64,000 bases of DNA from Actinocatenispora sp963815125 (GTDB lineage Bacteria; Actinomycetota; Actinomycetes; Mycobacteriales; Micromonosporaceae): assembly GCA_963815125.1 (NCBI GenBank), contig CAWFFM010000006.1, forward strand, positions 105,499 to 169,498, read 5' to 3'. Made by a program: the position numbers and the translations under genes. Shown in pieces: positions 35,390 to 44,781 of the stretch (position 1 is its first letter; each line of letters begins with the position of its first letter). Below the pieces are notes generated by a model. It was given only the letters and a program-made list of their open reading frames with translations. It did no database searches and was not told the origin of the DNA.

Positions 35390-35500
35390 CAGCGTCAATG
35401 TAGGCCGGCCGCCACGGGCGCGGAACTATTTATCCTGGCGAGTTTGCGTCATGACACAAAGGCGACGGGATTTCACGTCTGCGATCCCAACATGTGGTAA

Positions 35501-36595
35501 CTACAGTCCGCCACGAACTGCCCGAACCGCCTCACCCAGACGGCGTACGCCCTCACTGATCTGATCAGGGGTCACCGCCGAGTATGCGAGACGAACCGAG
35601 TGGTCACCGCCCTGCAGCAGGAAGTCGGAGCCCTTCACGACGGCAACACCACGCTCCTTCGCCGCCGGCGCGAGCTTGTCCACCGAGACATCATCCGGCA
35701 GTTCCACCCACAGAAAGTAACCACCGTCCGGTACCACGAATCGCGCACCGGGCAGCTCAGCACTCAGCGCCTCGCCGAGCCTCGTGGCCCGCTCCGCCAG
35801 CGCCAGTCGTACCGTCTTGATCGACTGGTCGAGGTCACCGGAGACGGCGAACTGGTACACGATCGCCTGAGCCACCATGCTCGGTGAGATGTAGGTGTTG
35901 GTCGCCGACTTCGCGATCCGGGAGATCAGCTCGGTCGAGCCGATCAGGTAACCGACCCGGACACCCGGACACACCGTCTTGGAGAACGACGAGGCGTACA
36001 CCACACGGTCGTTGCGGTCCAGATCCAGCATCGTCGGCAGCGGCTGCCCGGCGAACCGGATGTCGAGGTACGGATCGTCCTCGAAGATGGTGAAGTCGTA
36101 CTGCTCCGCCAGCGCCAGCAGCCGCTCCCGCTTGGCCGCGGACAACGTCACCCCGGCCGGATTCTGGAAGTTCGGGATGACATGCGCCAGCGTCGGACGT
36201 ACCCCCGACTCCAGCAGCGCGGCCAGCTCGTCGGTGTCGATGCCGTCCTCGGCCAGCGTCACGGCGTGCAGCTCGGCACCCCGGTTACGCAGCCCGAGCA
36301 GGGTCCGGTCGTAGGTGGGCTTCTCCACCACCACCGCACTGCCGGGGGTGACCAGCGCATCGAACAGGAACGCGTCGGCCTGCAGCGACCCGTTCGTCAC
36401 CAGTACCTGCTCCGGCGCGACCTTGTGCTTGTCGGCGATCCACTGCCGCAGCGGCAGGTACCCGACCGAGGTGCCGTACGCGGCGAGACCGCCCGGATCA
36501 CTCTCGAAAGCGCGGACCGCCGCGGCTTTCAGCCCGTCGACATTCACGATGTCCAGGGACGGGGCACCACGTGCGAACGAAATCGTGTCGGCCAT
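35501..36595 (-). CDS. PLP-dependent aminotransferase (class I, 2-aminoadipate/LysN-like)
   Basis: 364 aa. PLP-binding Lys in YASSFSKTVCPGVRVGYLIG, the Asn/Asp/Tyr contacts in HVIPNFQNPAGVT and FEDDPYLDIRF, and the final Arg in SVRLAYSAV are all present. This is the MocR-type aminotransferase fold without the DNA-binding domain, close to 2-aminoadipate and multi-substrate transaminases. Start at ATG 36595 (MADTISFARGAPSLDIVNVD). It stands alone, divergent from a methyltransferase gene. Substrate remains open. Confidence 0.9.
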   Translation of the reverse strand: MADTISFARGAPSLDIVNVDGLKAAAVRAFESDPGGLAAYGTSVGYLPLRQWIADKHKVAPEQVLVTNGSLQADAFLFDALVTPGSAVVVEKPTYDRTLLGLRNRGAELHAVTLAEDGIDTDELAALLESGVRPTLAHVIPNFQNPAGVTLSAAKRERLLALAEQYDFTIFEDDPYLDIRFAGQPLPTMLDLDRNDRVVYASSFSKTVCPGVRVGYLIGSTELISRIAKSATNTYISPSMVAQAIVYQFAVSGDLDQSIKTVRLALAERATRLGEALSAELPGARFVVPDGGYFLWVELPDDVSVDKLAPAAKERGVAVVKGSDFLLQGGDHSVRLAYSAVTPDQISEGVRRLGEAVRAVRGGL

Positions 36596-36730
36596 GCCCC
36601 AAGCCTAGGCGGACCGGTCCGCGCACCCACAGACACCACGGGTGACGTCCACTATCCGGCCACTCCCGCAGGTCGTCCAGCGGCCGTCAGGGGTCCGCCG
36701 AGCGCGCAGTTCTGTGGTACAAACCGGCCG

Positions 36731-37762
36731 ATGGACGACATGACGCAGCGCTTCCTTCAGCACCTCGAAGGCCAGTACACGATGATCATGCTGGAACTCG
36801 GCCGGCAGACCGGGCTGCTGGACGCGCTGCGCGGTGGGCCGGGCACCGCCGAGATCATCGCGGACCGGGCCGGCACCCACCCCCGGTCCACCCGGGAATG
36901 GCTGACCCTGCTCACCGCGGCCGGCTACGTCGCACACCAGGACGGGGTCTTCCGCTTCCAGCCGGGGGCCGACGTGCTGTTCGGTGACGAGAACCCGCCG
37001 ATGGACACCTCCGTACTGCTCCGGATGGGACCGCTCGCCGGACGGGTGACGCCGGGACTGGTCCGCTCGATGCACGACGGCGGCGGAGTGCCGTACGCCG
37101 AGTACCAACCGGACTTCACCGACATGCAGGACCGGATCAACCGTGCCGCGTACGACCGGCTGCTGCTCGCCGAATGGATCCCGGCGGCGGCCGGACTCAC
37201 CGAGCGGCTGGCGGCCGGTTGTCACGTCGCGGACATCGGTACCGGCGCCGGCCACGCGCTGTGTCTGCTCGCCACCGCGTACCCGGCCAGCACCTTCGTC
37301 GGGTACGACATGGACGCTGCGGCGCTGGTCGTGGCCCGGCAACGGGTGGCGGACCGCGGGCTGAGCAACGTGGAGTTCCGCGAACGCAACCTCAGCGACG
37401 GTCTGGAAGACGCGTACGACGTGGTGTTCGCCCTGGACACGGTGCACGACCTGCCCGACCCCGGCGGGTTGCTGCGCTCGGCCCGGGAGGCGCTGCGTCC
37501 CGGCGGCGCGCTGGTCCTGGTCGAACCGGCCGCCACCGGCAATGTGGACACCGACGTCACCCAGCCCGGCGCGGTACTGCGCTACTTCTCCAGCCTGTTC
37601 CACTGCATCCAGGTGAGTCTCGCCGCCGGCGGCCCCGGGCTCGGCAACGGCTGGCCCACCGACGCCGTCGTCGCCGCACTGCGCGAGGCCGGCTTCAGCA
37701 CGGTCCATCCGGTACCCACCGGCACCGGCCAGACCGTCTTCCAGGCCACCATCGAACCCTGA
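36731..37762 (+). CDS. SAM-dependent methyltransferase (winged-helix plus Rossmann domains)
   Basis: 343 aa from ATG 36731. Residues 1-80 form an N-terminal winged-helix-like domain (TGLLDALRGGPGTAEIIADR then STREWLTLLTAAGYV). A SAM-binding domain follows: CHVADIGTGAGHALCLLA (motif I), FVGYDMDAAAL, VVFALDTVHDLPDP and ALRPGGALVLVEP. The build resembles O-methyltransferase-like proteins of unknown substrate that are widespread in actinomycetes. No biosynthetic genes lie beside it. No Shine-Dalgarno is obvious; the start is fixed by the domain. Confidence 0.87.
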   Translation: MDDMTQRFLQHLEGQYTMIMLELGRQTGLLDALRGGPGTAEIIADRAGTHPRSTREWLTLLTAAGYVAHQDGVFRFQPGADVLFGDENPPMDTSVLLRMGPLAGRVTPGLVRSMHDGGGVPYAEYQPDFTDMQDRINRAAYDRLLLAEWIPAAAGLTERLAAGCHVADIGTGAGHALCLLATAYPASTFVGYDMDAAALVVARQRVADRGLSNVEFRERNLSDGLEDAYDVVFALDTVHDLPDPGGLLRSAREALRPGGALVLVEPAATGNVDTDVTQPGAVLRYFSSLFHCIQVSLAAGGPGLGNGWPTDAVVAALREAGFSTVHPVPTGTGQTVFQATIEP

Positions 37763-37859
37763 CCGCCCGGGGACGGTATGCCGCGCCCGGCGGGCGGCCG
37801 ACCGATAGCGGGCAGCATCCCGCGGCCGGTGGGAATCAGGTCCCGTAGGCTCGGGCGTC

Positions 37860-38945
37860 GTGACGGATCTGCGTACCGTGCTGGAAGCCGGACTTCCCGG
37901 ACCCGACGGACCCGGGATCTACCCGGGCGCCGTGGCGCTGGTGCTGGTCGACGGGGAGCAGGTGGCCCTCGAGGTGGTCGGCGAGGCCGTCCGGTACGCC
38001 TCCCGCGACCACACGCTGCTGCCGCCGACAGCACGGATCCCGGCACGGGCCGACACCATCTACGACATCGCGTCGATCACCAAGATGTTCACTGCGGTGC
38101 TCGTACTGGGTCTGGTCGAGGAAGGTCTGCTCGACCTGGACGAGCCGGTCGGACGGTGGTTCCCGGAGTACCGCGAGGGGGTCAAGCGGCAGACCACGCT
38201 GCGGATGCTGCTCACCCATCTCGGTGGTTACCTGCCGGGCCGGCCGGTCTGGCGGGAGTCCGCGTTCCTGGGCCGACGCCGCCAGCTGCTGCTGGAGGCG
38301 CAGCCGGTCCGTACCCCGGGCAGCGGCTACCAGTACTCCGACATCGGCTACCAGACTGCCGGTTTTCTCGCCGAGCTGGTCACCGGGCAGCGGTTGGAGG
38401 CGCTGATCGAGGAGCGCATCCTGGGCCCGCTCGGGCTCACCGACACCGGGTACAACCCGGCGGTCACCCTGCTGCCCCGGATCGCCGCCGCCGAGCAGCG
38501 CGACGACCTGGAGACCGGCATCATCCACGGCCGGGTACATGACGAGAACGCCAACGGACTCGGCGGTGTGGCCGGGCATGCCGGGCTGTTCAGTACGGCC
38601 ACCGACCTGGCCCGGTTCGGCGAGATGCTGCGCTGTGACGGCAGCCTCGACGGGGTCACCCTGCTGAAACCGGAGAGCGTCGCCACGCTCCGTACCGACC
38701 AGGTGCCGGCCGGCGTGCCGCACCCGTACGGGCAGGGGGTCGGGGCGCGGATCGACGACCCGAAGATCGTCGGGCCGCTGACCGACACGTTCGGGCACAC
38801 CGGTTTCACCGGTACCTCCCTGCTGGTCAACCAGGCGCGGAAGCTGACCGTGGTACTGCTCACCAACCGGGTGCACCCGACGCGCAACACCGACATCAAC
38901 CCGACCCGCTCGGCGGTGTCGGCGGCGGCGATGGCGCTGACGTGA
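37860..38945 (+). CDS. Serine hydrolase of the beta-lactamase/PBP4* family
   Basis: 361 aa from GTG 37860. Class C beta-lactamase fold motifs: SxxK as SITK (YDIASITKMFTAVLVLGLVE), YxN as YSD (YQYSDIGYQTAGFLAELV) and a terminal HTG (TFGHTGFTGTSLLV). No signal peptide or membrane helix, so cytoplasmic. Such proteins are mostly esterases or D-aminopeptidases rather than true beta-lactamases. Followed after 92 bp by an MFS transporter on the same strand, which might export or import a related compound. Confidence 0.88.
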   Translation: MTDLRTVLEAGLPGPDGPGIYPGAVALVLVDGEQVALEVVGEAVRYASRDHTLLPPTARIPARADTIYDIASITKMFTAVLVLGLVEEGLLDLDEPVGRWFPEYREGVKRQTTLRMLLTHLGGYLPGRPVWRESAFLGRRRQLLLEAQPVRTPGSGYQYSDIGYQTAGFLAELVTGQRLEALIEERILGPLGLTDTGYNPAVTLLPRIAAAEQRDDLETGIIHGRVHDENANGLGGVAGHAGLFSTATDLARFGEMLRCDGSLDGVTLLKPESVATLRTDQVPAGVPHPYGQGVGARIDDPKIVGPLTDTFGHTGFTGTSLLVNQARKLTVVLLTNRVHPTRNTDINPTRSAVSAAAMALT

Positions 38946-39037
38946 CCGGGTGATCCGTACCTCCCCGGTATCCAGCGACCTGCGGAGCGACCCGGTGGTT
39001 AGCAGAAACACGCTGGTCGGGCCGGGCATTCTGGGCG

Positions 39038-40285
39038 ATGCTCGGTGACGTGCTCGCCCCTTACCGCCGGATCTTCGGCGTCCCCCACCTCCCCGGCCTG
39101 CTGACCTGGTCCATGCTGGGCCGGCTGCACTTCACCGGCACCGCGTTGGCGATGACCTTCCTGGTCGCCGGCTGGACCGGTTCGTACACCATCGCCGGCG
39201 TGGTCACCGGCGCCCTCACCATCGGCATGGCGATCGGCGCCCCGCTGCGTGGACGCAGCATCGACCGGCGACCGGCCGGTCCCGTGCTGTTGCTGACCGG
39301 GACGGTCTACACCCTGGGCATCGTGGCGATCGCCGTGCTGCCCGCCTGGGCCTGGCCGGCGGCGCCGGTGCTGGCCCTGGTCAGCGGGATGGTGTCGCCG
39401 CCGGTCAACAGCGTGGCGCGGGTGACCTGGGCGCGGCTGCCCGATGCCACCGCACGGGAGGCCACCTTCGCGGTCGAGTCGACGTTGACCGAGGTGCTGT
39501 TCGTCATCGGGCCGATGCTGGCCGCCATCCTGGTGTCCGTGGTCAACGCCCGGGTCGCCGTCGCCACCTGCGGTGCTCTTGCCCTGCTCGGTTCGGCCGG
39601 CTTCGTCGTCGTACTCCGGCGCGCCGGGCTCGCCGAGCGGGCGGCGGACGTACCGGCGGCGGACCAGGCGACGACGTCGCGCGGTTCGGTACTTCGTACT
39701 CCCGGCCTGCTGCCCGTGCTGGGCGTGACCCTGTTGCTGGTGGCGGCGCTGGCCTCGGTGGACATGGTGCTGGTGGCCTGGGCCCGGGACCGGGGCACTC
39801 CCGGGATGGCCGGGGTGCTCGCCGCCGTCTGGGCGATCGGCTCCGCGGTGGGTGGGGTGATCCTGGCGGCCCGGATCGGACGGCAGCGGTTCGCTCTACG
39901 GGTCGCGGCGACCGCCGGTGGCCTGGCGCTGCTGGTACCGGTACTGCCACCGGTGAACTCGAACCCGCAGCCGTGGCTGATCTGCGCCGTACTGGTGGTC
40001 GGCGGCATGGCCATCGCGCCGACGTTCGCCACCGGTACGTCCCGACTGGCCTCGGTGACCCCGGCGGACCGGCGCGGCGAGGCGTTCGGGTGGCTGACGA
40101 CCGCGTCGACCACCGGGGGTGCGGCCGCCGCTCCGGTCATCGGCGCGATCCTGGACCGAGCCGGGCCGGCACCGGCGGCGGCGCTGGCGGCCCTGCTGGT
40201 CGGCGTCGCGGCGCTGCTGGCCCGTACGGTTCCCCAGCCCGCCCCTGCCCGGATCGATCTGGTGACCCCGGAACCGGCCCACTGA
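39038..40285 (+). CDS. MFS transporter
   Basis: 415 aa with about twelve membrane helices. The first loop carries GAPLRGRSIDRRPAG, the MFS motif A pattern between helices 2 and 3. The second half has a matching loop near GRQRFALRVAATAG. It resembles YbjJ/drug-sugar efflux-type MFS proteins of actinomycetes. Direction and substrate cannot be inferred. ATG 39038 begins MLGDVLAPYRRIFGVPHLPG. It may be co-transcribed with the serine hydrolase upstream. Confidence 0.9.
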   Translation: MLGDVLAPYRRIFGVPHLPGLLTWSMLGRLHFTGTALAMTFLVAGWTGSYTIAGVVTGALTIGMAIGAPLRGRSIDRRPAGPVLLLTGTVYTLGIVAIAVLPAWAWPAAPVLALVSGMVSPPVNSVARVTWARLPDATAREATFAVESTLTEVLFVIGPMLAAILVSVVNARVAVATCGALALLGSAGFVVVLRRAGLAERAADVPAADQATTSRGSVLRTPGLLPVLGVTLLLVAALASVDMVLVAWARDRGTPGMAGVLAAVWAIGSAVGGVILAARIGRQRFALRVAATAGGLALLVPVLPPVNSNPQPWLICAVLVVGGMAIAPTFATGTSRLASVTPADRRGEAFGWLTTASTTGGAAAAPVIGAILDRAGPAPAAALAALLVGVAALLARTVPQPAPARIDLVTPEPAH

Positions 40286-40294
40286 CCGCAGATG

Positions 40295-40328
40295 CCCGTG
40301 GCCCCCGGAAATGTCCGGAGGCCACGGG
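40295..40328. terminator. Two-way terminator after the MFS gene
   Basis: A 15-bp stem with one mismatch, CCCGTGGCCCCCGGA (40295-40309) with TCCGGAGGCCACGGG (40314-40328), tetraloop AATG, followed by TTTCC on the + strand. It lies between the MFS stop and the convergent secreted-protein stop. Confidence 0.75.
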
Positions 40329-40345
40329 TTTCCAGGCAGCGGAGG

Positions 40346-40660
40346 TCAGCAGAACCAGCCGTTCTGCACCCAACCGTCCTTGTGTACGTTGCCGTACGCG
40401 TGGCCGTAGACCCAGTCGCGGCTGGGCGAGTACCGGGAGACGTCGAAGTGGTCGCCGTAGTAGAGGGTGCCGATGACGACACCGGCGGCGGTCTGTCGGA
40501 CGTACAGATCCTGGGCGCAGACCGTCTCCGTCGCGGCCTGGGCGGGAGCGGAGACCGCGACGAGACCTGCGGTCGCCATCCCGGCCACGACCGCGCTCGC
40601 GGCCAGTGCCTTGACCACGCCGGCCCTGACCGACCGTGCCTTTGCCAATCCTGTGGGCAT
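40346..40660 (-). CDS. Small secreted SH3-like protein 1
   Basis: 104 aa from ATG 40660, AAGGAG 5 nt upstream. A signal peptide (ARSVRAGVVKALAASAVVAG ending at APAQA-A) leaves a 60-residue mature protein with two Cys (TVCAQDLYVRQTAAGVVIGT and the final GWFC). The core YVRQTAAGVVIGTLYYGDHF looks like the start of a bacterial SH3 domain, which would bind peptidoglycan or peptides. Another small secreted gene follows upstream on the same strand. Similar tiny exported proteins are common in sporulating actinomycetes and mostly uncharacterised. Confidence 0.75.
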   Translation of the reverse strand: MPTGLAKARSVRAGVVKALAASAVVAGMATAGLVAVSAPAQAATETVCAQDLYVRQTAAGVVIGTLYYGDHFDVSRYSPSRDWVYGHAYGNVHKDGWVQNGWFC

Positions 40661-40710
40661 GGGGACTCCTTGGGGCGAAGAGGGATACCGGCAGGAGGGG
40701 TGCTGCCAGA

Positions 40711-41103
40711 TCAGTCGAAGGCGAAGCAGCTGCGCAGCATGAAGCCCCACTGGCTGTGGTTGTGCCACAGGACGTCCGCCGAGTAGTTGTTGGACGTCAC
40801 GTACCGGACGCCGATCCAGGTGCCGGCCGGCAGTGAGGCGATCGGGTCGGTGTGTCCGGTGCTGCCGGAGTAGTTGCCGAACAGCGTGGTGGACTGGCAG
40901 GTGGTGTGCGCGGACCGCATGGGCACCCAGGGGTCGTTCACGGTGCCGCTGCCGTCGCGCTGTGGTCCTTCGACGTTGTGGGTTACCGACGTGACGTGCG
41001 TGGTGGCCGTGTGCGCCTCGACCGGCGCGGACGCCGTGGTCAGTACGGCCGCTGCGGCGGCCAGCGTGAGTAGCGGCGCGGCGACCTTGCTCCGGATGTG
41101 CAT
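40711..41103 (-). CDS. Small secreted protein 2
   Basis: 130 aa from ATG 41103, with GGAGG 6 nt upstream. Signal peptide HIRSKVAAPLLTLAAAAAVL with cleavage expected after PVEA. The mature 100 residues contain HTTCQSTTLFGNYSGSTGHT and SLPAGTWIGVRYVTSNNYSA, and end in SCFAFD, giving one Cys pair. The AGTWIGVRYV segment resembles a bacterial SH3-like fold. It lies 50 bp upstream of secreted protein 1 on the same strand. I do not recognise a named family. Confidence 0.7.
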   Translation of the reverse strand: MHIRSKVAAPLLTLAAAAAVLTTASAPVEAHTATTHVTSVTHNVEGPQRDGSGTVNDPWVPMRSAHTTCQSTTLFGNYSGSTGHTDPIASLPAGTWIGVRYVTSNNYSADVLWHNHSQWGFMLRSCFAFD

Positions 41104-41379
41104 GGGGGACCTCCGGTGAACGGGACATTGGGCACTGTTTTTCAGGAACAGCTCGTTACCTGAATAAAAAGTACGTGAGAACTTAAGCATGGCGATATCG
41201 GCAGTGTCAATGCGGATGCCTGACATTACGGAAGGTGACGAATGACGGCCGACCGGTCCGGGTATTCCCGGCACGGTGCAGCCACTCCGCCGGCCGGGAC
41301 GGAGCACCGCACGCGACCTCAGCGGCGGCCCGACCGTGCGGGTACGTTCGGCCTGACACGAACGGACTTGGAGGTATGG

Positions 41380-41904
41380 ATGAGCAACCGCCCACCGGAG
41401 CCGTACCAGTTCCTGCCCCCGGTGCCGTCGTTCACGGTGTCCAGCAAGGACATCAGCGACGGTCAGGTACTGCCGGACGACCATGTGTTCGAGCACGGCA
41501 ACGTGTCGCCGCAGCTGTCCTGGTCCGGGTTCCCGGACGGTACCCGCAGCTTCGCGGTGACCTGCTTCGATCCGGACGCGCCGACCGGCAGTGGATTCTG
41601 GCACTGGTCGGCGTTCGACATCCCCGCCGAAGTGACCGAGTTGCCGCGCGGCGCCGGATCGGACGACTTCGCCGGGCTTCCCGCCGGGGCGAAGCAGGCC
41701 CGTAACGACTACGGGCAGCAGGGTTTCGGCGGCGCGGCACCGCCACCCGGGCACGGCCCGCACCGGTACATCTTCGCCGTACACGCGCTGGACGTGGCCG
41801 AACTCGGCCCCGAGCCCGGCTCACCGCCCGCGGTCGTGGGGTTCACCATGTTCTCCCACACGCTGGGGCGGGCGGTACTGACCGCCACCTACGAGCAGAC
41901 CTGA
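41380..41904 (+). CDS. YbhB/YbcL family phosphatidylethanolamine-binding-like protein
   Basis: 174 aa from ATG 41380, with GGAGG 6 nt upstream. PEBP motifs are CFDPDAPTGSGFWHWSAFDI, with the ligand-pocket Asp and His, and GHGPHRYIFAVHALDV. It is cytoplasmic: no signal peptide. Bacterial YbhB-type proteins have no settled role; kinase inhibition and small-anion binding have been proposed for the family. It converges on an acyl-CoA dehydrogenase gene. Confidence 0.92.
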   Translation: MSNRPPEPYQFLPPVPSFTVSSKDISDGQVLPDDHVFEHGNVSPQLSWSGFPDGTRSFAVTCFDPDAPTGSGFWHWSAFDIPAEVTELPRGAGSDDFAGLPAGAKQARNDYGQQGFGGAAPPPGHGPHRYIFAVHALDVAELGPEPGSPPAVVGFTMFSHTLGRAVLTATYEQT

Positions 41905-41916
41905 CGGGCGCCCGGC

Positions 41917-41949
41917 CGGACGGACCCGGTCGACGACCGGGTCCGTCCG
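41917..41949. terminator. Perfect 14-bp hairpin between convergent genes
   Basis: CGGACGGACCCGGT (41917-41930) and its exact complement (41936-41949) enclose a 5-nt loop, between stops at 41904 and 41954. A two-way terminator without a T-run. Confidence 0.7.
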
Positions 41950-41953
41950 AAGG

Positions 41954-43099
41954 TCAGAGCCCGAGGTCGCGGGCGATCAGCATCCGCTGCACCTCGCTGG
42001 TGCCCTCGCCGATCTCCAGGATCTTCGAGTCACGCCAGAAGCGGGCGACCGGGAACTCGTTCATGAAGCCGTATCCGCCGTGGATCTGGGTCGCCTCGCG
42101 GGCATTGGTGACGGCGGACTCGGAGGCGTAGAGCTTGGCCATCGCGGCCTGCTTCTTGAACGGTTCACCGGCCAGCATCCGCGCTGCGGCATCGTAGTAG
42201 GCCAGTCGGGCGGTGTGCGCGCGCAGCTCCATGTCGGCGATCTTGAACTTGATGGCCTGGTAGTCACCGATCGGGTGGCCGAACGCGTGCCGTTCCTTGG
42301 CGTACTTGACCGACTCGTCGACGCAGCCCTGGGCCAGCCCGACCGACAGCGCGGCGATGGCGATCCGACCCTCGTCCAGGATCCGCAGGAACTGCGCGTA
42401 GCCACGGCCCCGCTCACCGACCAGGTTTGCGGCCGGTACGCGTACGTCCGAAAAGGACAGTTCCCGGGTGTCCGAGGCGCACCAACCGACCTTGGAGTAT
42501 TCCCGGCCGACGGTGAAGCCCGGGGTGCCGCGCGGCACCAGGATCGCCGAGATCTCCGGCTTGCCGTCGACCTGACCGGTCACCGCGGTCACCGTGACGA
42601 AGTCGGTGATGTCGGTGCCGGAGTTGGTGATGAAGCACTTGGCGCCGTTGATCACCCACTCGTCGCCGTCGAGCACCGCGCGGGTCTTCGTGGCACCGGC
42701 GTCGGAGCCGCCGCCCGGTTCGGTCAGCCCGAAGCCGGCCAGCGCCTCACCGCGGCAGAGCCGGGGCAGCCACTGCTTGCGCTGCTCGTCGGTACCGAAC
42801 CGGAAGATCGGCATCGAACCGAGCCCGACACCGGCCTCCAGGGTGATCGCCACCGACGAGTCGACCCGGGCCAGTTCCTCCAGGGCCAGACACAGGGCGA
42901 AGTAGTCGCCGCCCATACCGCCGTGCTCCTCGGGAAACGGGAGGCCGAACAGCCCCATGTCCCCCATCTTCTTCACGATCTCGTACGGGAACTCGCCCCG
43001 CTCGTAGTAGTCGCCGATGACCGGTGCGACGGTCTCGGTGGCGAACTCCCTGACGGACTGCCGGAGCGCCTCGTGCTCCTCGCTGATCCGAAAATCCAT
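41954..43099 (-). CDS. Acyl-CoA dehydrogenase (isovaleryl-CoA dehydrogenase-like)
   Basis: 381 aa. Family motifs: GFGLTEPGGGSDAGATKTRA for FAD and substrate binding, and the C-terminal IHGGYGFMNEFPVARFWRDS followed by EIGEGTSEVQRMLIARDLGL, in which the first Glu is the likely catalytic base. It lies 15 bp downstream of an acyl-CoA carboxyltransferase. HMG-CoA lyase and biotin carboxylase follow in the same region. This set matches leucine catabolism (isovaleryl-CoA to 3-methylcrotonyl-CoA), though a branched-chain specificity is only inferred from context. Confidence 0.9.
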   Translation of the reverse strand: MDFRISEEHEALRQSVREFATETVAPVIGDYYERGEFPYEIVKKMGDMGLFGLPFPEEHGGMGGDYFALCLALEELARVDSSVAITLEAGVGLGSMPIFRFGTDEQRKQWLPRLCRGEALAGFGLTEPGGGSDAGATKTRAVLDGDEWVINGAKCFITNSGTDITDFVTVTAVTGQVDGKPEISAILVPRGTPGFTVGREYSKVGWCASDTRELSFSDVRVPAANLVGERGRGYAQFLRILDEGRIAIAALSVGLAQGCVDESVKYAKERHAFGHPIGDYQAIKFKIADMELRAHTARLAYYDAAARMLAGEPFKKQAAMAKLYASESAVTNAREATQIHGGYGFMNEFPVARFWRDSKILEIGEGTSEVQRMLIARDLGL

Positions 43100-43114
43100 T
43101 GTGGACGCTCCTGG

Positions 43115-44668
43115 TTAGACGGGTGTGACGCCGTGCCGGCGGTCGGCGAAGCTGCGGTCCTTGCCGGCCGCGGCGCGGTAGCGGTGGATGAGTTCGTCGC
43201 GCAGTTCCGACGGCTCGACGATGGTGTCCACGACCAGTTCGCTGGCCAGTCGGACGATGTCGATGTCCGCCTCGTACTCGGCCCGCCGGGCGGCCACGAA
43301 GGCCTCCCGCTCAGCCTCGTCCAGTGCGGCGATCTTGCGCGCGTACACGGCGTTGACCGCGGCCTCCGCGCCCATCACCGCGATCTTGGCGGTGGGCAGC
43401 GCGATCGTGGCGTCCGGGTCGAAGCCGGGCCCGGCCATCGCGTACAGCCCGGCACCGTACGCCTTGCGGACCACCACGCAGATCTTCGGTACGGTCGCCT
43501 CGGACACCGCGGTGATCATCTTGGCGCCGTGCCGGATGATGCCGGCCTTCTCCACGGCCGAACCGACCATGAAGCCGGGTACGTCGGACAGGAACAGCAG
43601 CGGCACGTTGAAGGCGTCGCAGAGCTGGATGAACCGGGTCGCCTTGTCCGCCGAATCGATGAACAGCACGCCGCCCTTGAACAGCGAGTTGTTGGCGACC
43701 ACGCCGACGACCTTGCCGTCCAACCGGCCGAAACCGACCACCAGTTCCTTCGCCCACATGGCGTGGATCTCCAGGAACGAGTCGGCGTCGAGCAGGCCCT
43801 TGACGTACCTGCGCATGTCGAACGCCTGCCGCTCGGAGGCGGGTACGAGCTTGGCCAGGTCGGTGCCGGGTGCGTCGACCGGTGCGACGGCGGGTGGCTG
43901 CTGGGTCCAGTGCGACGGCAGGTAGCTGAGGTAGCTCCGGACCACGTCGAGCGCGGCGGTCTCGTCGCGTACCAGGAAGTGCCCGCAGCCGGACTCCTTG
44001 CAGTGCACGGCGGCGCCACCCATCGCCTCCAGGGTGGTCTTCTCCCCGGTGACCATCTCGACCATGCGGTCGGAGCCGAGGTACATCGAGGCGTTGCCGT
44101 CGACCATGACGACCACGTCGCAGAAGGCCGGGATGTACGCACCGCCGGCCGCGCTCGGCCCGAACAGCGCGCAGACCTGCGGGATGCTGCCGGACGCGCG
44201 GACCTGCTGGTGGAAGATCTTGCCGGCACCGCGCCGGCCGGGGAACAGCTCGACCTGGTCGGTGATGCGGGCACCGGCGGAGTCGACCAGGTAGATCATC
44301 GGAACCCGTTCGGCGCAGGCCCGCTCGATGATCCGGATGATCTTCTCGACGGTACGGGCGCCCCAGGACCCGGCCTTGACCGTGGAGTCGTTGGCCATCA
44401 GGCAGACGGGACGGCCGTCGACGGTGGCCCGGCCGGTCAGTACACCGTCGGCGGGGAGACCGTCGGCCAGGGCGTTGGCGTACCGGCCGTCCTCGGTGAA
44501 GCTGCCCTCGTCGACCAGTTGCGCGACCCGGTCGCGTGCGAACAGTTTGCCTTTTGCCCGGTTGGCTTCGTGGTACTTCTCGGCCCCGCCGGCCTGGATG
44601 CGCTTGCGGAGACGTTCCAGCTCGGCGGCAGAATCTGCCGGGACGGCTGGATCCTCGGGCATGACCAC
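43115..44668 (-). CDS. Acyl-CoA carboxylase carboxyltransferase (beta) subunit, methylcrotonyl-CoA type
   Basis: 517 aa from GTG 44668, with AGGAGG 6 nt upstream. A single chain with N- and C-terminal carboxyltransferase halves, including YLVDSAGARITDQVELFPGR, GGAYIPAFCDVVVMVDG, the glycine-rich loop GKVVGVVANNSLFKGG and FLSDVPGFMVGSAVEKAGII. Length and the FLSDVPGFMVG region match methylcrotonyl-/geranyl-CoA or propionyl-CoA carboxylase beta chains. Context with an isovaleryl-CoA-type dehydrogenase and HMG-CoA lyase favours methylcrotonyl-CoA. A 16-bp operator identical to one before the biotin carboxylase gene lies 41 bp upstream. Confidence 0.9.
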   Translation of the reverse strand: MVMPEDPAVPADSAAELERLRKRIQAGGAEKYHEANRAKGKLFARDRVAQLVDEGSFTEDGRYANALADGLPADGVLTGRATVDGRPVCLMANDSTVKAGSWGARTVEKIIRIIERACAERVPMIYLVDSAGARITDQVELFPGRRGAGKIFHQQVRASGSIPQVCALFGPSAAGGAYIPAFCDVVVMVDGNASMYLGSDRMVEMVTGEKTTLEAMGGAAVHCKESGCGHFLVRDETAALDVVRSYLSYLPSHWTQQPPAVAPVDAPGTDLAKLVPASERQAFDMRRYVKGLLDADSFLEIHAMWAKELVVGFGRLDGKVVGVVANNSLFKGGVLFIDSADKATRFIQLCDAFNVPLLFLSDVPGFMVGSAVEKAGIIRHGAKMITAVSEATVPKICVVVRKAYGAGLYAMAGPGFDPDATIALPTAKIAVMGAEAAVNAVYARKIAALDEAEREAFVAARRAEYEADIDIVRLASELVVDTIVEPSELRDELIHRYRAAAGKDRSFADRRHGVTPV

Positions 44669-44708
44669 GGAGTTCCTCCTGGCTACGAACACACCTACGA
44701 TCGCGTAG

Positions 44709-44724
44709 CTGAACGATCGTTAGG
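44709..44724. promoter_or_regulatory. TetR-type operator upstream of the carboxyltransferase gene
   Basis: CTGAACGATCGTTAGG with the perfect palindromic core AACGATCGTT (44712-44721), 41 bp before the carboxyltransferase start. The same 16 bp recur at 50146-50161 before the biotin carboxylase gene. This is direct sequence evidence for common control of the two units. Confidence 0.75.
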
Positions 44725-44781
44725 CTATCTCAGGACCGCCGGATACACCATCCGGTCGGGCGACGATCACACCAACGGACA

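Noticed and set aside
34842..35500. M-box Mg riboswitch, SRP RNA or tmRNA upstream of corA
   Set aside because: The conserved GAGGCTCC core of the M-box, the GGAAGGxAGCAG loop of SRP RNA and the tmRNA ends were not found on either strand.
37860..38945. Antibiotic-resistance beta-lactamase
   Set aside because: It has the SxxK/YxN-like fold but no signal peptide. Cytoplasmic members are mostly esterases or peptidases, so resistance is not supported.
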